Positions 25,612-35,291 of a stretch of DNA of 64,000 nt are shown here, piece after piece; the stretch's first letter is position 1, and every line of letters starts with the position of its first letter. Below the pieces are notes generated by a model. The model searched no databases, had not been told where the DNA came from, and was given only the letters and a program-made list of their open reading frames with translations. The stretch spans positions 1 through 64,000 of the forward strand of contig CALMYL010000010.1 in the NCBI GenBank assembly GCA_937873695.1, written 5' to 3'. Made by a program: the position numbers and the translations under genes. This DNA is from an uncultured Ignavibacteria bacterium. GTDB lineage: Bacteria > Bacteroidota > Ignavibacteria > Tepidaquicellales > OLB5.

Positions 25612-26921
25612 ATAAAAGCGTTTCAGTTATTGGCGGCGGCATTGCGGGTCTATCTTCAGCCGTTTTTCTCGCAAACAAAGGATTTAGGGTAACATTAATT
25701 GAAGCATCACCTAAATTCGGCGGAAGGGTTTATTCGTTCTTTGATAAGGCATCTGGTTTTCAGATAGATAACGGTCAGCATATTCTGGCTAGCTGGTATA
25801 AGAATACCTTCGATTATTTAAAACTCATCGGTACGTATGATAAACTCAGATTCCAGAAGCAGCTTGAAGTGATTTTTGCTGATGAGAAAGGTAACCGATA
25901 TTCGTTAAAAGCTTCAAAGCTCCCTCCCCCATTGCATTTAGCAGGCGGAATAATGGGATATAAGGCTCTTGGCTTAAGCGATAAACTGGCAATTGTCAGA
26001 TTGGTTAACCGGATCAAGAAAAATAAGTACTCAGAAGCTGATCTAAAGAGCGCAAATACAGATAAGTTATTTGAATTAAGTGCACAATCTGATAAAGCCA
26101 TCAATTACTTCTGGAAACCGTTCATAATAGCGGTATTTAACGCCGAACCCGCGAATACTTCAGCTTTCATGTTTGCCAACATGATCAGGATGGGATTTAT
26201 TGAAAAAGGCGGCTCGGAACTGGTTCTGCCAAATGAATTCTTGAGTGATATTTTCGTTGAACCGGCCATTGATTTTTTGAAGCAGAAAAACGCAGATATT
26301 ATTCTCAACAAAAGTGTAAGTGGATTCAAATTTAACAATGATAGCATATCTTCAATTATACTTGAAGATAGCACAGAAATTAAAACCGATTTTTACGTTA
26401 GTGCTGTACCGTTCTTTAATTTTAAAACGCTGCTGGGCGAATCATACCGGAAATATTTCAGCAGACTGAATGAACTCCGTTCATCACCAATTGTTAACAT
26501 TCACTTAAAATTTGATAAGGATATAAGTCATATTTTTACATCAGGTTTTATTGGATTGTTGGGTACTTCATCGCAGTGGGTGTTTAAGGTATCAAATGAC
26601 CAGGTTTGCGTCGTCATCAGCGCAGCTGAAAAGATAGCTGAAATGACCAAGGAAGAAATTGCCGGCCTGGCTGAAAATGAGCTGAAAATGTGCGTTACTG
26701 AACTGAAAGATCACTCAGTTATTAAAGCTAGAGTGATAAAGGAAATGAGAGCCACTTTTGTACCTGATAAGGAATCATTAAGCAGCAGACCCGCGGCAAA
26801 GACCGCTGTTACAAACCTCTTTTTGTCGGGTGACTGGACTGATACCGGACTCCCCTCGACAATTGAGGGCGCGGCAAAGAGCGGAAAGAATGCAGCAGAT
26901 GAAATATTGAGATCGAATTAA
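25608..26921 (+). CDS. hpnE: Hydroxysqualene dehydroxylase HpnE (FAD-dependent)
   Basis: This 437-residue flavoprotein reduces hydroxysqualene to squalene. The FAD-binding motif is SVIGGGIAGLSSAVFLANKG at the N-terminus, with the matching GRVYSF, and GDWTDTGLPSTIEGAAKSG is the conserved C-terminal FAD-contact region. It starts at TTG 25608 and overlaps hpnD. The three genes together make squalene; no squalene-hopene cyclase or other use of squalene is visible in this window. Confidence 0.85.
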   Translation: MNKSVSVIGGGIAGLSSAVFLANKGFRVTLIEASPKFGGRVYSFFDKASGFQIDNGQHILASWYKNTFDYLKLIGTYDKLRFQKQLEVIFADEKGNRYSLKASKLPPPLHLAGGIMGYKALGLSDKLAIVRLVNRIKKNKYSEADLKSANTDKLFELSAQSDKAINYFWKPFIIAVFNAEPANTSAFMFANMIRMGFIEKGGSELVLPNEFLSDIFVEPAIDFLKQKNADIILNKSVSGFKFNNDSISSIILEDSTEIKTDFYVSAVPFFNFKTLLGESYRKYFSRLNELRSSPIVNIHLKFDKDISHIFTSGFIGLLGTSSQWVFKVSNDQVCVVISAAEKIAEMTKEEIAGLAENELKMCVTELKDHSVIKARVIKEMRATFVPDKESLSSRPAAKTAVTNLFLSGDWTDTGLPSTIEGAAKSGKNAADEILRSN

Positions 26922-26998
26922 GCAAAAAGTTTAAGTATTAATAATAAAGTTTGAAATAAACATACAAACCAAAAAATACCTAAAGGAAGGGTAAAAAA

Positions 26999-28804
26999 AT
27001 GGGATATCAAAATCAGAACGAAGATACAAAAACCGGAAGTGCGCCGGTAAGTATCAGTTTGAAGAAATCTGAGAGCAAGGAAGCTGAAATTCAGCGATTA
27101 TTGCTTGAAGAAAGAATGCGTCTTGAAAAAGAATATGGCGTTGAATCCAAACCCATCGATCATTTCAAAAAACCGCTTGAAAACACTTTCACAAAAGACC
27201 AGAGAGCAAACACTACCATATTATTTGGAGGTTTAACATGGAAACATGAAAAGCTGGTTAAAGGTGTGTTACAGGGATTAGGTTATAAAGCCAGCGAGAT
27301 CCCTACTCCCAATAAAAAGGCCTTCCAGTTAGGTAAAGAGTACGGTAATAACGGGCAATGTAACCCTACTTATTTTACTGTTGGTAATTTAGTGCAATAC
27401 CTTCAGGACCTCGAAAAATCCGGAATGACAAAGGAACAGATCATTAATGATTATGTATTCTTCACAGCCGGTGCATGCGGACCCTGCCGTTTTGGTATGT
27501 ATGAAGCTGAATACCGTCTTGCATTGCGCAATTCCGGTTTCGATGGATTCAGGGTACTTATATTCCAGCAGACAGGCGGCTTGGAGCAGGATGAAATGGA
27601 AGCGGGACTTGAAATGAACCTCGACTTCTTCCTCGGCATACTGAACGCTATGAATATCGGTGATATTATTAATGATGTTGCTTACCAGATAAGGCCATTT
27701 GAGATCAATGCAGGTGAAACCGATAAAGTGCTTGCTGAATGTATGGATATGATGTATGAGAGAATGAAAACCAAAAAATATTTTGATTTCAACAGCAAGA
27801 TGGGATCATTTCTGAACAAGGTGCCCGGTTCAAACTATATTCAGAGATTTGTTGATCAGGTAATGAGTGATTACTACATTGAAACACTCACAGAAATACG
27901 CAACAAGTTCAATGAAGTGAAAGTCGACAGAACCAGGGTTAAACCAATCTGTAAAGTTACCGGTGAATTCTGGGCGCAGACCACAGAAGGTGACGGAAAC
28001 TTCAACATGTTCCCCTTCCTCGAAAGAGAAGGCGCTCAATTGCTAGTAGAGCCTATCGCAACATGGATACTTTACATGCTTCACCAGGCCAAGAACATGT
28101 ACCACGATAGAAAAGGTATCAAAGAAGGCGAAGAAGCTCCAAAAGCATTCCAGGTACTCAAGAAGTTAAAAAATCTGACAGATTACAAAAAAACAGTAAC
28201 AATACTTTCTATTGCAGAAAGTGTATTTGACCGTGAATATAACAGAATAAGAAAAGTATTCAACGAAATGCCTCATGAGCTGGCAAGCCAGCTTGAAATG
28301 CAGAGATTGGGTCACCCATTCTACAATTCAAGAGTTGAAGGCGGCGAGGGGCATTTGGAAATCGCCAAAAACATATACTATGTGAACAAAGATCTTTGTC
28401 ATATGGTGCTTTCTCTTAAACCATTCGGTTGTATGCCTTCAACACAGTCAGATGGCGTTCAGTCTGCCGTAACTTCAATGTTCAAGGATATGATATTTAT
28501 TCCCATTGAAACATCAGGTGAAGGTGATGTTAATGCTCATTCAAGAGTGCAGATGGCTCTTGGCGAAGCTAAAGCCAAGGCAAAAGCAGAATTCAAGAAA
28601 TGCATTGATGAAACAGGGTATACAATTGAAGAGATCAAAGCGTACGTTGATGCGAATGATTACCTGCAAAGACCTTTCTACCATGTTGCCCACAGAAAAG
28701 GCGTAATCGGCGTTGCTGCAAATTTCGTTCTTGATGTTGCCGATAAAATGAAAAAAGACGGGATCAAATCTGTAGTGTCAAAATCAGATGCTGTTAAAGC
28801 ATAA
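26999..28804 (+). CDS. 2-hydroxyacyl-CoA dehydratase-like protein (HgdB/DUF2229-type)
   Basis: This 601-residue cytoplasmic protein resembles the 2-hydroxyacyl-CoA dehydratase D-component branch. It contains cysteines set in conserved surroundings: GNNGQCNPTYFTVGNL, TAGACGPCRFGMYEAEY and KPFGCMPSTQSDGVQS, likely iron-sulphur ligands. An aggaagg site precedes the ATG. In many relatives this part is fused behind an activator domain; here it is a separate gene 30 bases before the activator. Its substrate is not known, and it may be a reductase rather than a dehydratase (double-cubane cluster family). Confidence 0.75.
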   Translation: MGYQNQNEDTKTGSAPVSISLKKSESKEAEIQRLLLEERMRLEKEYGVESKPIDHFKKPLENTFTKDQRANTTILFGGLTWKHEKLVKGVLQGLGYKASEIPTPNKKAFQLGKEYGNNGQCNPTYFTVGNLVQYLQDLEKSGMTKEQIINDYVFFTAGACGPCRFGMYEAEYRLALRNSGFDGFRVLIFQQTGGLEQDEMEAGLEMNLDFFLGILNAMNIGDIINDVAYQIRPFEINAGETDKVLAECMDMMYERMKTKKYFDFNSKMGSFLNKVPGSNYIQRFVDQVMSDYYIETLTEIRNKFNEVKVDRTRVKPICKVTGEFWAQTTEGDGNFNMFPFLEREGAQLLVEPIATWILYMLHQAKNMYHDRKGIKEGEEAPKAFQVLKKLKNLTDYKKTVTILSIAESVFDREYNRIRKVFNEMPHELASQLEMQRLGHPFYNSRVEGGEGHLEIAKNIYYVNKDLCHMVLSLKPFGCMPSTQSDGVQSAVTSMFKDMIFIPIETSGEGDVNAHSRVQMALGEAKAKAKAEFKKCIDETGYTIEEIKAYVDANDYLQRPFYHVAHRKGVIGVAANFVLDVADKMKKDGIKSVVSKSDAVKA

Positions 28805-28834
28805 CTATTCTTGAACTAAGAAATTAATTTTTAT

Positions 28835-31800
28835 ATGACAAATAACGTTAATAATAACGGTAAATCACCACTCTTTATCGGGTTCGATGTCGGTTCAACT
28901 ACTGTAAAAGCTGTTGTAATGGATATTGATAACGATAAGATACTGTGGTCCGATTACCAGCGCCATGATACCAAGCAGCCCGAAAAATCACTCGAGCTTC
29001 TGAAAGATATTGAAGATAAACTCGGCAAGGATGCTCTTGAAGGTGCAAGGATATTCATAACCGGCTCAGGCGGAAGCAATATCGGCCGTTTCCTTGGAGC
29101 TAAGTTCGTTCAGGAAGTGAATGCAGTATCGCTCGCGGTGGAAAAATTCTACCCCAAAACACTTTCTGTTATTGAGCTCGGCGGACAGGATGCGAAGATA
29201 ATTGTATTCAAAGAAGACCCTGAAACCGGCAAAAAGAAGAAGATCCCTTCAATGAACGATAAATGTGCCGGAGGAACAGGCGCGGTAATTGATAAGATCA
29301 ACGCTAAGTTAAAAATTCCGGCAGCGGAGCTTTGCAACATGGGTTATTACGGATTAAAGCTCCACCCTGTTGCAGGAAAATGCGGCGTATTTGCTGAAAC
29401 CGATATAAATGGACTTCAAAAATCAGGTGTTCCCGCTGATGAGCTTATGGCTAGTCTGTTTGAATCGATAATTCAACAGAACATGTCTGTGTTAACACGC
29501 GGACATACATTAAGACCTGAAGTACTGCTCTTGGGAGGTCCTAATTGCTATATCAAAGGAATGATGGACTGCTGGAGAGCTAATATTCCTAAAATGTGGG
29601 ATGAAAGAAATGTTCCATATGATAAAACTGTGCCGATTGAAGAACTCATAAGAGTTCCTGATAACGCTCAGTATTTTGCGGCAATCGGAGCAATTGAATA
29701 CGGCAAGGAAGAAGAACCGGAAATCGGCAGATACAAAGGCTACGGCGATCTGGAATACTACATAAATGTTGGCAGAGCCGAAGAGAAGAAAAAACTGATG
29801 AAGCTCTCCGGCGGCGGTGGACTATATAAAGATGAAACTGAGCTGGATAACTTCAAAGAAAAATACAAAATTCCTAAATTCACCCCGGCAACTTTTAAAC
29901 CGGGTGAAGTTGTAAGGGGTTTCATCGGACTCGATGGCGGTTCAACATCAACTAAAGCCGCGCTAATATCAATGGATAAACAGGTGCTGGTAAAAGCTTA
30001 CCAGCTTTCCAAAGGTAACCCGATTGAAGATACCGTTGATATCCTCCAGAAACTGCATGACCAGGTAAAAGAACAGGGTGCAACCCTCGAAATACTTGGA
30101 ATAGGTACTACAGGATATGCCAAAGATATATTGAAAGACGTTTTGCATGGTGATGTTGCGCTGGTTGAAACAGTTGCTCATACACAGGCGGCACTTCATT
30201 TCTACCCCGATACCGACGTAATTGTTGATGTAGGCGGACAGGATATTAAATTGATTATACTTGACCAGGGACGCGTTACTGATTTTAAACTGAACACACA
30301 GTGTTCAGCCGGTAATGGTTATTTCCTGCAGTCAACTGCACAGGGCTTTGGCTACGCTGTTGAAGACTTTGCTGATATAGCATTTTCTGCAAAGCAGTAC
30401 CCTACTTTCGGGTACGGCTGCGCGGTATTCATGCAGTCCGATATTGTTGATTTCCAGCGACAGGGATGGAAGCCGGAAGAGATTATGGCGGGACTCGCAA
30501 ACGTACTGCCTAAAAATATCTGGCTGTATGTTTCGCAGATCCCCAACCTTGCAAAACTTGGAGAGAATTTTGTGCTTCAGGGCGGCACACAGCATAATCT
30601 TGCTGCGGTTAAAACACAGGTTGATTTTATTACTGATAGATTCAAGGGCAGCGGAATTGAGCCCAATGTGTTTGTTCACAAACACACCGGCGAAGCCGGA
30701 GCGATAGGCTGCGGTATTGAAGCGGCTAGGTTATATGAAAATGGTATGAGAACACAGTTCATAGGGCTTGATAAAGTCGCGAAGATTGTTTTCAAAACTA
30801 CCAGGGATGAAAAAACAAGGTGCTATTTCTGCAAGAATAAATGCTTAAGAACATTTATTGATGTAGCAACTGATGAACGGGCGATTCCTTTTGTAAAAGA
30901 TGAATCTGTTGTTCTGCCTAAAGAAAAAATAGTTAACCCTGATTCAAAAGTTCCGCTTGTTGAAGGAACCCAGAGGCTTATCATCGCAACCTGCGAAAAA
31001 GGTACCGTTGAAGATCTGAGTTCAATGAAGGATATCAAAAAAGGACTCGATGCGATAAAGGATATAACACCAAACATGGTTGAGTATGCTGCCGTTGAAG
31101 TATGGAAATCACAATCACCCAAAAAGGTAATGGATGAGATCCCCGGACTCAGCAAGATGGAAGAACTTAAGATGAAGTTCGATAAGAAGGCAAAGGAAGC
31201 ATTTGATGCACGCGTTGAGCTTATGAAAAAGCGCAGCAAAGTTGTTATAGCAATGCCAAGAGTGCTTAATATGTATGCTCAGACACCGTTCTATACAGCT
31301 TATTTTGAATCACTTGGTGTAAACCCGGGTAATATCATATTTTCAGAATATACCAGTGAGGAACTTTACAAAGAAGGCGCAAAACGCGGAGCTATTGATC
31401 CGTGCTTCCCATCAAAAATTGGCATTCCGCACATTCATAACCTGATATATAAGATCCACAAGAAGAAGAAAATTGATTACATCTTCTTCCCTATTGTTGA
31501 TACAATACCTTCAGATCTTGTCTATGCACAGCAGCATCATGCCTGTCCAACTGTTACAGCAACTGTTGAGGCCGCAAAAGCCGCTTTCATTAAAGAAAGT
31601 GATATGTTCAAAGATGTTGGTATAGAATATGTTAATACATATTTATATATGACTGAAAGAAAGCTTTGCGCAAAACAGATGTTTGATGAATGGGGTCCGA
31701 AACTGGGCCTAAGCAAGGAAGAGAACGACCGCGCTATTGAACAGGCTTACTGGGCATTGGATAAATACCACGTTGATATGCGCAAAGAGGCACGCAAGGC

Positions 31801-32524
31801 ATTAGAACAGCTTGAGAAGGATAATAAGATAGGTATTGTGGTGCTTGCAAGACCTTATCACAACGATCCGGGCTTAAACCACGAAATACTCGAGGAATTC
31901 CAGAAACTTGGATATCCCGTGTTCAATCAGGATTCATTACCAACCGATGAAGATATGCTTGAAAGGCTCTTTGGCGATGAAATCAAAGCCGGGCTGATAA
32001 AGGGCGGTATGGATGTGAGCGATGTCTGGAAGAACTCATACAGCGAAAACACAACCCGAAAAGTATGGGCAGCCAAATACGCAGCACGGCATCCAAACCT
32101 TGTCGCATTGGAGCTTTCATCATTCAAATGCGGCCATGATGCCCCGATATATACTGTGGTCGAAGAGATCGTATCCAACAGCGGTACACCATACTTCTCA
32201 TTCAAAGATATTGATGAGAATAAGCCCACCGGCTCAATTAAGATACGTGTTGAAACCATACATTACTTCCTGAAACGCTACAGGGAAGATATGATCTCAA
32301 AAGCGAAGAAGATTATGACTATAGAAGAAAAAATGAAAGAATTCGAAGAGAAAATTAGAAAGCAATACGAGCTTCAGGAAAAACTTGACGTGATCCACAA
32401 ACGCCAGGGCACAGGTAAATATCATAACGGCAGCTTGAATTCAAATGCTGTTGATATTGACCTGAGCAAAGTTAAGAAAGCCGAAAATTCAGAAGTTAAA
32501 GTTACAGAAGAATTGGAAGCTTAA
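28835..32524 (+). CDS. Acyl-CoA dehydratase activase-type protein with two ASKHA ATPase domains
   Basis: This 1229-residue protein has two BadF/BcrA-type ATPase domains in tandem: GFDVGSTTVKAVVMD (from about residue 11) and GLDGGSTSTKAALISMD (about 366). Each has a GxG phosphate loop and cysteines for a shared iron-sulphur cluster (KCAGGTGAVID, GKCGVFAETD; QCSAGNGYFLQS, GYGCAVFMQSD). Then comes a CxxCxxxC site (CYFCKNKC) and a DUF2229-type C-terminal half (VIAMPRVLNMYAQTPFYTAYF and DPCFPSKIGIPHIHNL). It should use ATP to push electrons to the partner at 26999. The substrate is unknown. Confidence 0.75.
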   Translation: MTNNVNNNGKSPLFIGFDVGSTTVKAVVMDIDNDKILWSDYQRHDTKQPEKSLELLKDIEDKLGKDALEGARIFITGSGGSNIGRFLGAKFVQEVNAVSLAVEKFYPKTLSVIELGGQDAKIIVFKEDPETGKKKKIPSMNDKCAGGTGAVIDKINAKLKIPAAELCNMGYYGLKLHPVAGKCGVFAETDINGLQKSGVPADELMASLFESIIQQNMSVLTRGHTLRPEVLLLGGPNCYIKGMMDCWRANIPKMWDERNVPYDKTVPIEELIRVPDNAQYFAAIGAIEYGKEEEPEIGRYKGYGDLEYYINVGRAEEKKKLMKLSGGGGLYKDETELDNFKEKYKIPKFTPATFKPGEVVRGFIGLDGGSTSTKAALISMDKQVLVKAYQLSKGNPIEDTVDILQKLHDQVKEQGATLEILGIGTTGYAKDILKDVLHGDVALVETVAHTQAALHFYPDTDVIVDVGGQDIKLIILDQGRVTDFKLNTQCSAGNGYFLQSTAQGFGYAVEDFADIAFSAKQYPTFGYGCAVFMQSDIVDFQRQGWKPEEIMAGLANVLPKNIWLYVSQIPNLAKLGENFVLQGGTQHNLAAVKTQVDFITDRFKGSGIEPNVFVHKHTGEAGAIGCGIEAARLYENGMRTQFIGLDKVAKIVFKTTRDEKTRCYFCKNKCLRTFIDVATDERAIPFVKDESVVLPKEKIVNPDSKVPLVEGTQRLIIATCEKGTVEDLSSMKDIKKGLDAIKDITPNMVEYAAVEVWKSQSPKKVMDEIPGLSKMEELKMKFDKKAKEAFDARVELMKKRSKVVIAMPRVLNMYAQTPFYTAYFESLGVNPGNIIFSEYTSEELYKEGAKRGAIDPCFPSKIGIPHIHNLIYKIHKKKKIDYIFFPIVDTIPSDLVYAQQHHACPTVTATVEAAKAAFIKESDMFKDVGIEYVNTYLYMTERKLCAKQMFDEWGPKLGLSKEENDRAIEQAYWALDKYHVDMRKEARKALEQLEKDNKIGIVVLARPYHNDPGLNHEILEEFQKLGYPVFNQDSLPTDEDMLERLFGDEIKAGLIKGGMDVSDVWKNSYSENTTRKVWAAKYAARHPNLVALELSSFKCGHDAPIYTVVEEIVSNSGTPYFSFKDIDENKPTGSIKIRVETIHYFLKRYREDMISKAKKIMTIEEKMKEFEEKIRKQYELQEKLDVIHKRQGTGKYHNGSLNSNAVDIDLSKVKKAENSEVKVTEELEA

Positions 32525-32549
32525 GAATCAAATAAGTAATATTCAAATC

Positions 32550-32578
32550 AGCCGGTTAAGCAATTAACCGGCTTTTTT
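32550..32578 (+). terminator. Terminator after the activase operon
   Basis: A 10-bp stem (32550-32559 with 32564-32573) has a 4-base loop and a run of T after it. It ends the plus-strand operon just before the converging gene at 32577. Confidence 0.9.
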
Positions 32579-34043
32579 ATTTGCTGAAATTGTATAATTC
32601 TACTTTAGTTGGTGCAAGGAAGTAAGTTGTTCTTTCGTTCATTTTATACATTTTTCTGAGACCATCTATGTAACTCTGATATCGGGAAGTATCTACCGCG
32701 CTGTAATCGAACACTACCCAGAATCTTTCGGGGTCTTGCACTGAAATGGAATCAAGAACTTCATTCCAGCCATATCGTACGTACACAGGATCAGGAATTG
32801 ATAATTTTTCCTGCTTTTTGTAGTAATTTATGACCCAGCCGTTGAAGTGAGGTTCAACGTAAATTCTTTCACCCGGTTTGAATTCAGAATTAATCTTCGT
32901 TATTAATGACCTGTAGTCATCATTCTTGAATCCAAATTTATAGTGAATAGTGACTCCGTAAATATTGACTGCTATAAGTAAACCAACTATTGCAGTTGTG
33001 AAATATTTATTGTTCCATTTAGCAATTCCGTATACAACAAATAAGGAAATGTATGGTACTAAAATACTCAAATATCTGTAAAACTCAATCTTTTGCCTCA
33101 ATGAGATAACCCCTGCCAGAAATAACGTTACAAATAGAACGAACATGATCAATATTGGATTGCTGTTCAGGCTCTTTTTCTTCAAAAACAATCCTATAAT
33201 GGCAATGAGTATGACAAGAGCAGCGAAATAGGTTATGTATCTGACAACCGTAAGATTTGAGTAATAGTAGTATAAACCAAGATTCAGATCTCGTATATAA
33301 TTTACATATTCATGCATCACTAAGCCTATGGTTTGCGGTGAACGCCATGACTGTCCCCTGCTGAAATGTGAGATCAGCTCCGGTACCCACACGAGATAAA
33401 CCAATCCAATAAAAAACAGCAAATACAAATATGCTATATACTGCTTTGGATTTTTTCGGTAACTATAAACAATATATAACAATTCTGCAGCTAATATAAA
33501 AAAAGAAAAGTAATGTGTATAAATAGCGGCGACTGAGAACAGAACAAATGGTATTGCATACTTCTCTTTGAATATCCTGTGATAGTCGTGGGGTTTATCC
33601 ATCAATTTCAGAAGAAAATAAACTGAACCCAGATTAAGGAACAGGTTCATTGCAGCCATGCGGACTTCCTGTCCGTAATACAGGTTGAGCGGCGAAACAG
33701 AATACAGCAATATCACAAGCATTGCTTTAGAAGGATCTAAATATCTTTTGCTGAGAGAATAAAGGAAGAATACGGATGATGATGTGAATAATGCAGAAAG
33801 CAGGCGCATAGCGGCAACCGAATCACCAAAAACAAAATTCCATATTTTTAATGTAAAATAGAATAAAGGAGGGTGTATATCGTTGGAAGTTCTGACTATG
33901 ATCCCGTAGAATGAATCAAGGCTTAAGTGCCAGGAAAAAACTTCATCAAACCAAAGATTCTTCTGGGATATAAAGGCCAGCCTGAGAGACAGGCAAACCG
34001 TAAAGACAAGGAAAACGAGAATTTTCTCTGTTTTTGCGGTCAT
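32577..34043 (-). CDS. GT39-type (ArnT/PMT-like) membrane glycosyltransferase
   Basis: This 488-residue polytopic membrane protein has many hydrophobic helices and the hallmark catalytic LWFDEVFSWHLSLDSF near residue 32 and NDIHPPLFYFTLKIW. These match the dolichyl-phosphate-mannose/ArnT-type family, which transfers sugars from polyprenyl phosphate donors in the periplasm. The acceptor is unknown. Its start overlaps the yjbQ stop by 4 bases, so it is the third gene of a coaX-yjbQ-GT39 set. Confidence 0.7.
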   Translation of the reverse strand: MTAKTEKILVFLVFTVCLSLRLAFISQKNLWFDEVFSWHLSLDSFYGIIVRTSNDIHPPLFYFTLKIWNFVFGDSVAAMRLLSALFTSSSVFFLYSLSKRYLDPSKAMLVILLYSVSPLNLYYGQEVRMAAMNLFLNLGSVYFLLKLMDKPHDYHRIFKEKYAIPFVLFSVAAIYTHYFSFFILAAELLYIVYSYRKNPKQYIAYLYLLFFIGLVYLVWVPELISHFSRGQSWRSPQTIGLVMHEYVNYIRDLNLGLYYYYSNLTVVRYITYFAALVILIAIIGLFLKKKSLNSNPILIMFVLFVTLFLAGVISLRQKIEFYRYLSILVPYISLFVVYGIAKWNNKYFTTAIVGLLIAVNIYGVTIHYKFGFKNDDYRSLITKINSEFKPGERIYVEPHFNGWVINYYKKQEKLSIPDPVYVRYGWNEVLDSISVQDPERFWVVFDYSAVDTSRYQSYIDGLRKMYKMNERTTYFLAPTKVELYNFSK

Positions 34044-34459
34044 TCACCAATAAATTGAAAAATGACTTTGCGGTTACGGGGTCTTTCATCAAAATCAATA
34101 AGTATCACCTGCTGCCAGGTACCCAGAAGAAGCTCGCCATTTACAAAGGGAATGGTTTGTGAACAGCCAAAAAGTGTAGAACGCAGGTGTGCATGTCCGT
34201 TGTGATCTCCCCATGTATTATTATGATGGTATTTCTTTGCTGAGGGAATAAATTTCTCAAGAATTTCAGGCAGGTCCTTTCTTAATCCGGGTTCATATTC
34301 AATAGTACTGATAGATGCAGTAGAACCCACCACAAATACTGTAACATTGCCGTTTTTGAGGCCTGTTCTTTCAAGGGAATTAAATAGTGAATCTGAAAGA
34401 TTGACGATATCACAGTCACCCTTTGTATTAAATGAATGATTTTCTGTTATTATATTCAT
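34040..34459 (-). CDS. YjbQ-family protein (secondary thiamine-phosphate synthase-like)
   Basis: This 139-residue YjbQ/UPF0047 protein has the conserved core GNVTVFVVGSTASISTIEYEPG, the histidine patch NNTWGDHNGHAHLRSTLFG and LGTWQQVILIDFDERPRNR. Relatives can make thiamine phosphate weakly in vitro, but the true role is unproved. Its start overlaps the coaX stop by 4 bases, which suggests coupled translation. Confidence 0.8.
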   Translation of the reverse strand: MNIITENHSFNTKGDCDIVNLSDSLFNSLERTGLKNGNVTVFVVGSTASISTIEYEPGLRKDLPEILEKFIPSAKKYHHNNTWGDHNGHAHLRSTLFGCSQTIPFVNGELLLGTWQQVILIDFDERPRNRKVIFQFIGE

Positions 34460-35229
34460 GATCCAGATTTCCGTTGTTTCCCGGAATTTAGAATGATATT
34501 AATACCTTCTAAAACAGCGTTCTTTTTAGAAATATACTTAAAATCCAGTTTACTTACCAGTAATCCCGAAGATCCGCCTGTGAGAACTATAAGAAGTTTA
34601 TGGCCATACTTCTTTCTAACCGCAGCTACGATTCCTTCAGTTGCAAATTTCATATAGTTCACCAAACCTGATCGTATAGCATCAAATGTATTTCTGCCAA
34701 TCAAAGGAGCATTTGAGGATAATTCAGTATAGTCCAGCAATGGGAGTCTGCCGGTATTCTTATTCAGCGCCCTTGAAGAGGTCATTACGCCGGGAGCGAT
34801 TATCCCTCCGACAAAATCACCATTCTTAAGAACAAGATCATAAGTGTTGGCAGTACCAAGATCAATGATAAGAACATTTGACTTTCCTTTTGCCTCAGCG
34901 TATCCGCACACAGCATTGCAAATTCTATCTGCACCCAGCGTATAAGAGTTTAGGATTTTAATATTTATAGGTAATTTACTTTTATTATTGATAATTACAG
35001 GTGAAATCTTGAACTTCTTTCTAACAATATCATCAATGTGATTTGTGCGATCTGAAGCGACAGATGAAATCCCAATTCTTCTTAGATCCTGCTTTTTAGG
35101 AAGCAATTTAAGTGCTTTCCTAAGTTCAGCTGAGGAATGTGAATTGAAGTTTTGAGAATAGATCATCCTGCTCTCTTTAAAGACAGCCAGATGCGTAAAA
35201 CTATTTCCAATATCAATTGCTAAGTTCAT
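34456..35229 (-). CDS. coaX: Type III pantothenate kinase
   Basis: This 257-residue kinase phosphorylates pantothenate in coenzyme A synthesis. Motifs are NLAIDIGNSFTHLAVF (phosphate 1), GADRICNAVCGYAEAKG and IDLGTANTYDLVLKNGDF, then GGIIAPGVMTSSRALN. This ASKHA enzyme is the type III form, which is insensitive to CoA feedback in studied examples. It leads a tight operon with yjbQ and GT39. A terminator separates it from the gene to its right. Confidence 0.85.
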   Translation of the reverse strand: MNLAIDIGNSFTHLAVFKESRMIYSQNFNSHSSAELRKALKLLPKKQDLRRIGISSVASDRTNHIDDIVRKKFKISPVIINNKSKLPINIKILNSYTLGADRICNAVCGYAEAKGKSNVLIIDLGTANTYDLVLKNGDFVGGIIAPGVMTSSRALNKNTGRLPLLDYTELSSNAPLIGRNTFDAIRSGLVNYMKFATEGIVAAVRKKYGHKLLIVLTGGSSGLLVSKLDFKYISKKNAVLEGINIILNSGKQRKSGS

Positions 35230-35231
35230 AT

Positions 35232-35264
35232 TTTAAAAAAAATGCCTGTATATGACAGGCATTT
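35232..35264 (-). terminator. Terminator after the bifunctional-nuclease gene
   Basis: A 10-bp stem (35240-35249 with 35255-35264) with a loop is followed by T-rich sequence on the minus strand. It separates the gene at 35292 from coaX. Confidence 0.8.
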
Positions 35265-35291
35265 AGAAAAAAAGTCAATTTCTGAAGTAAT

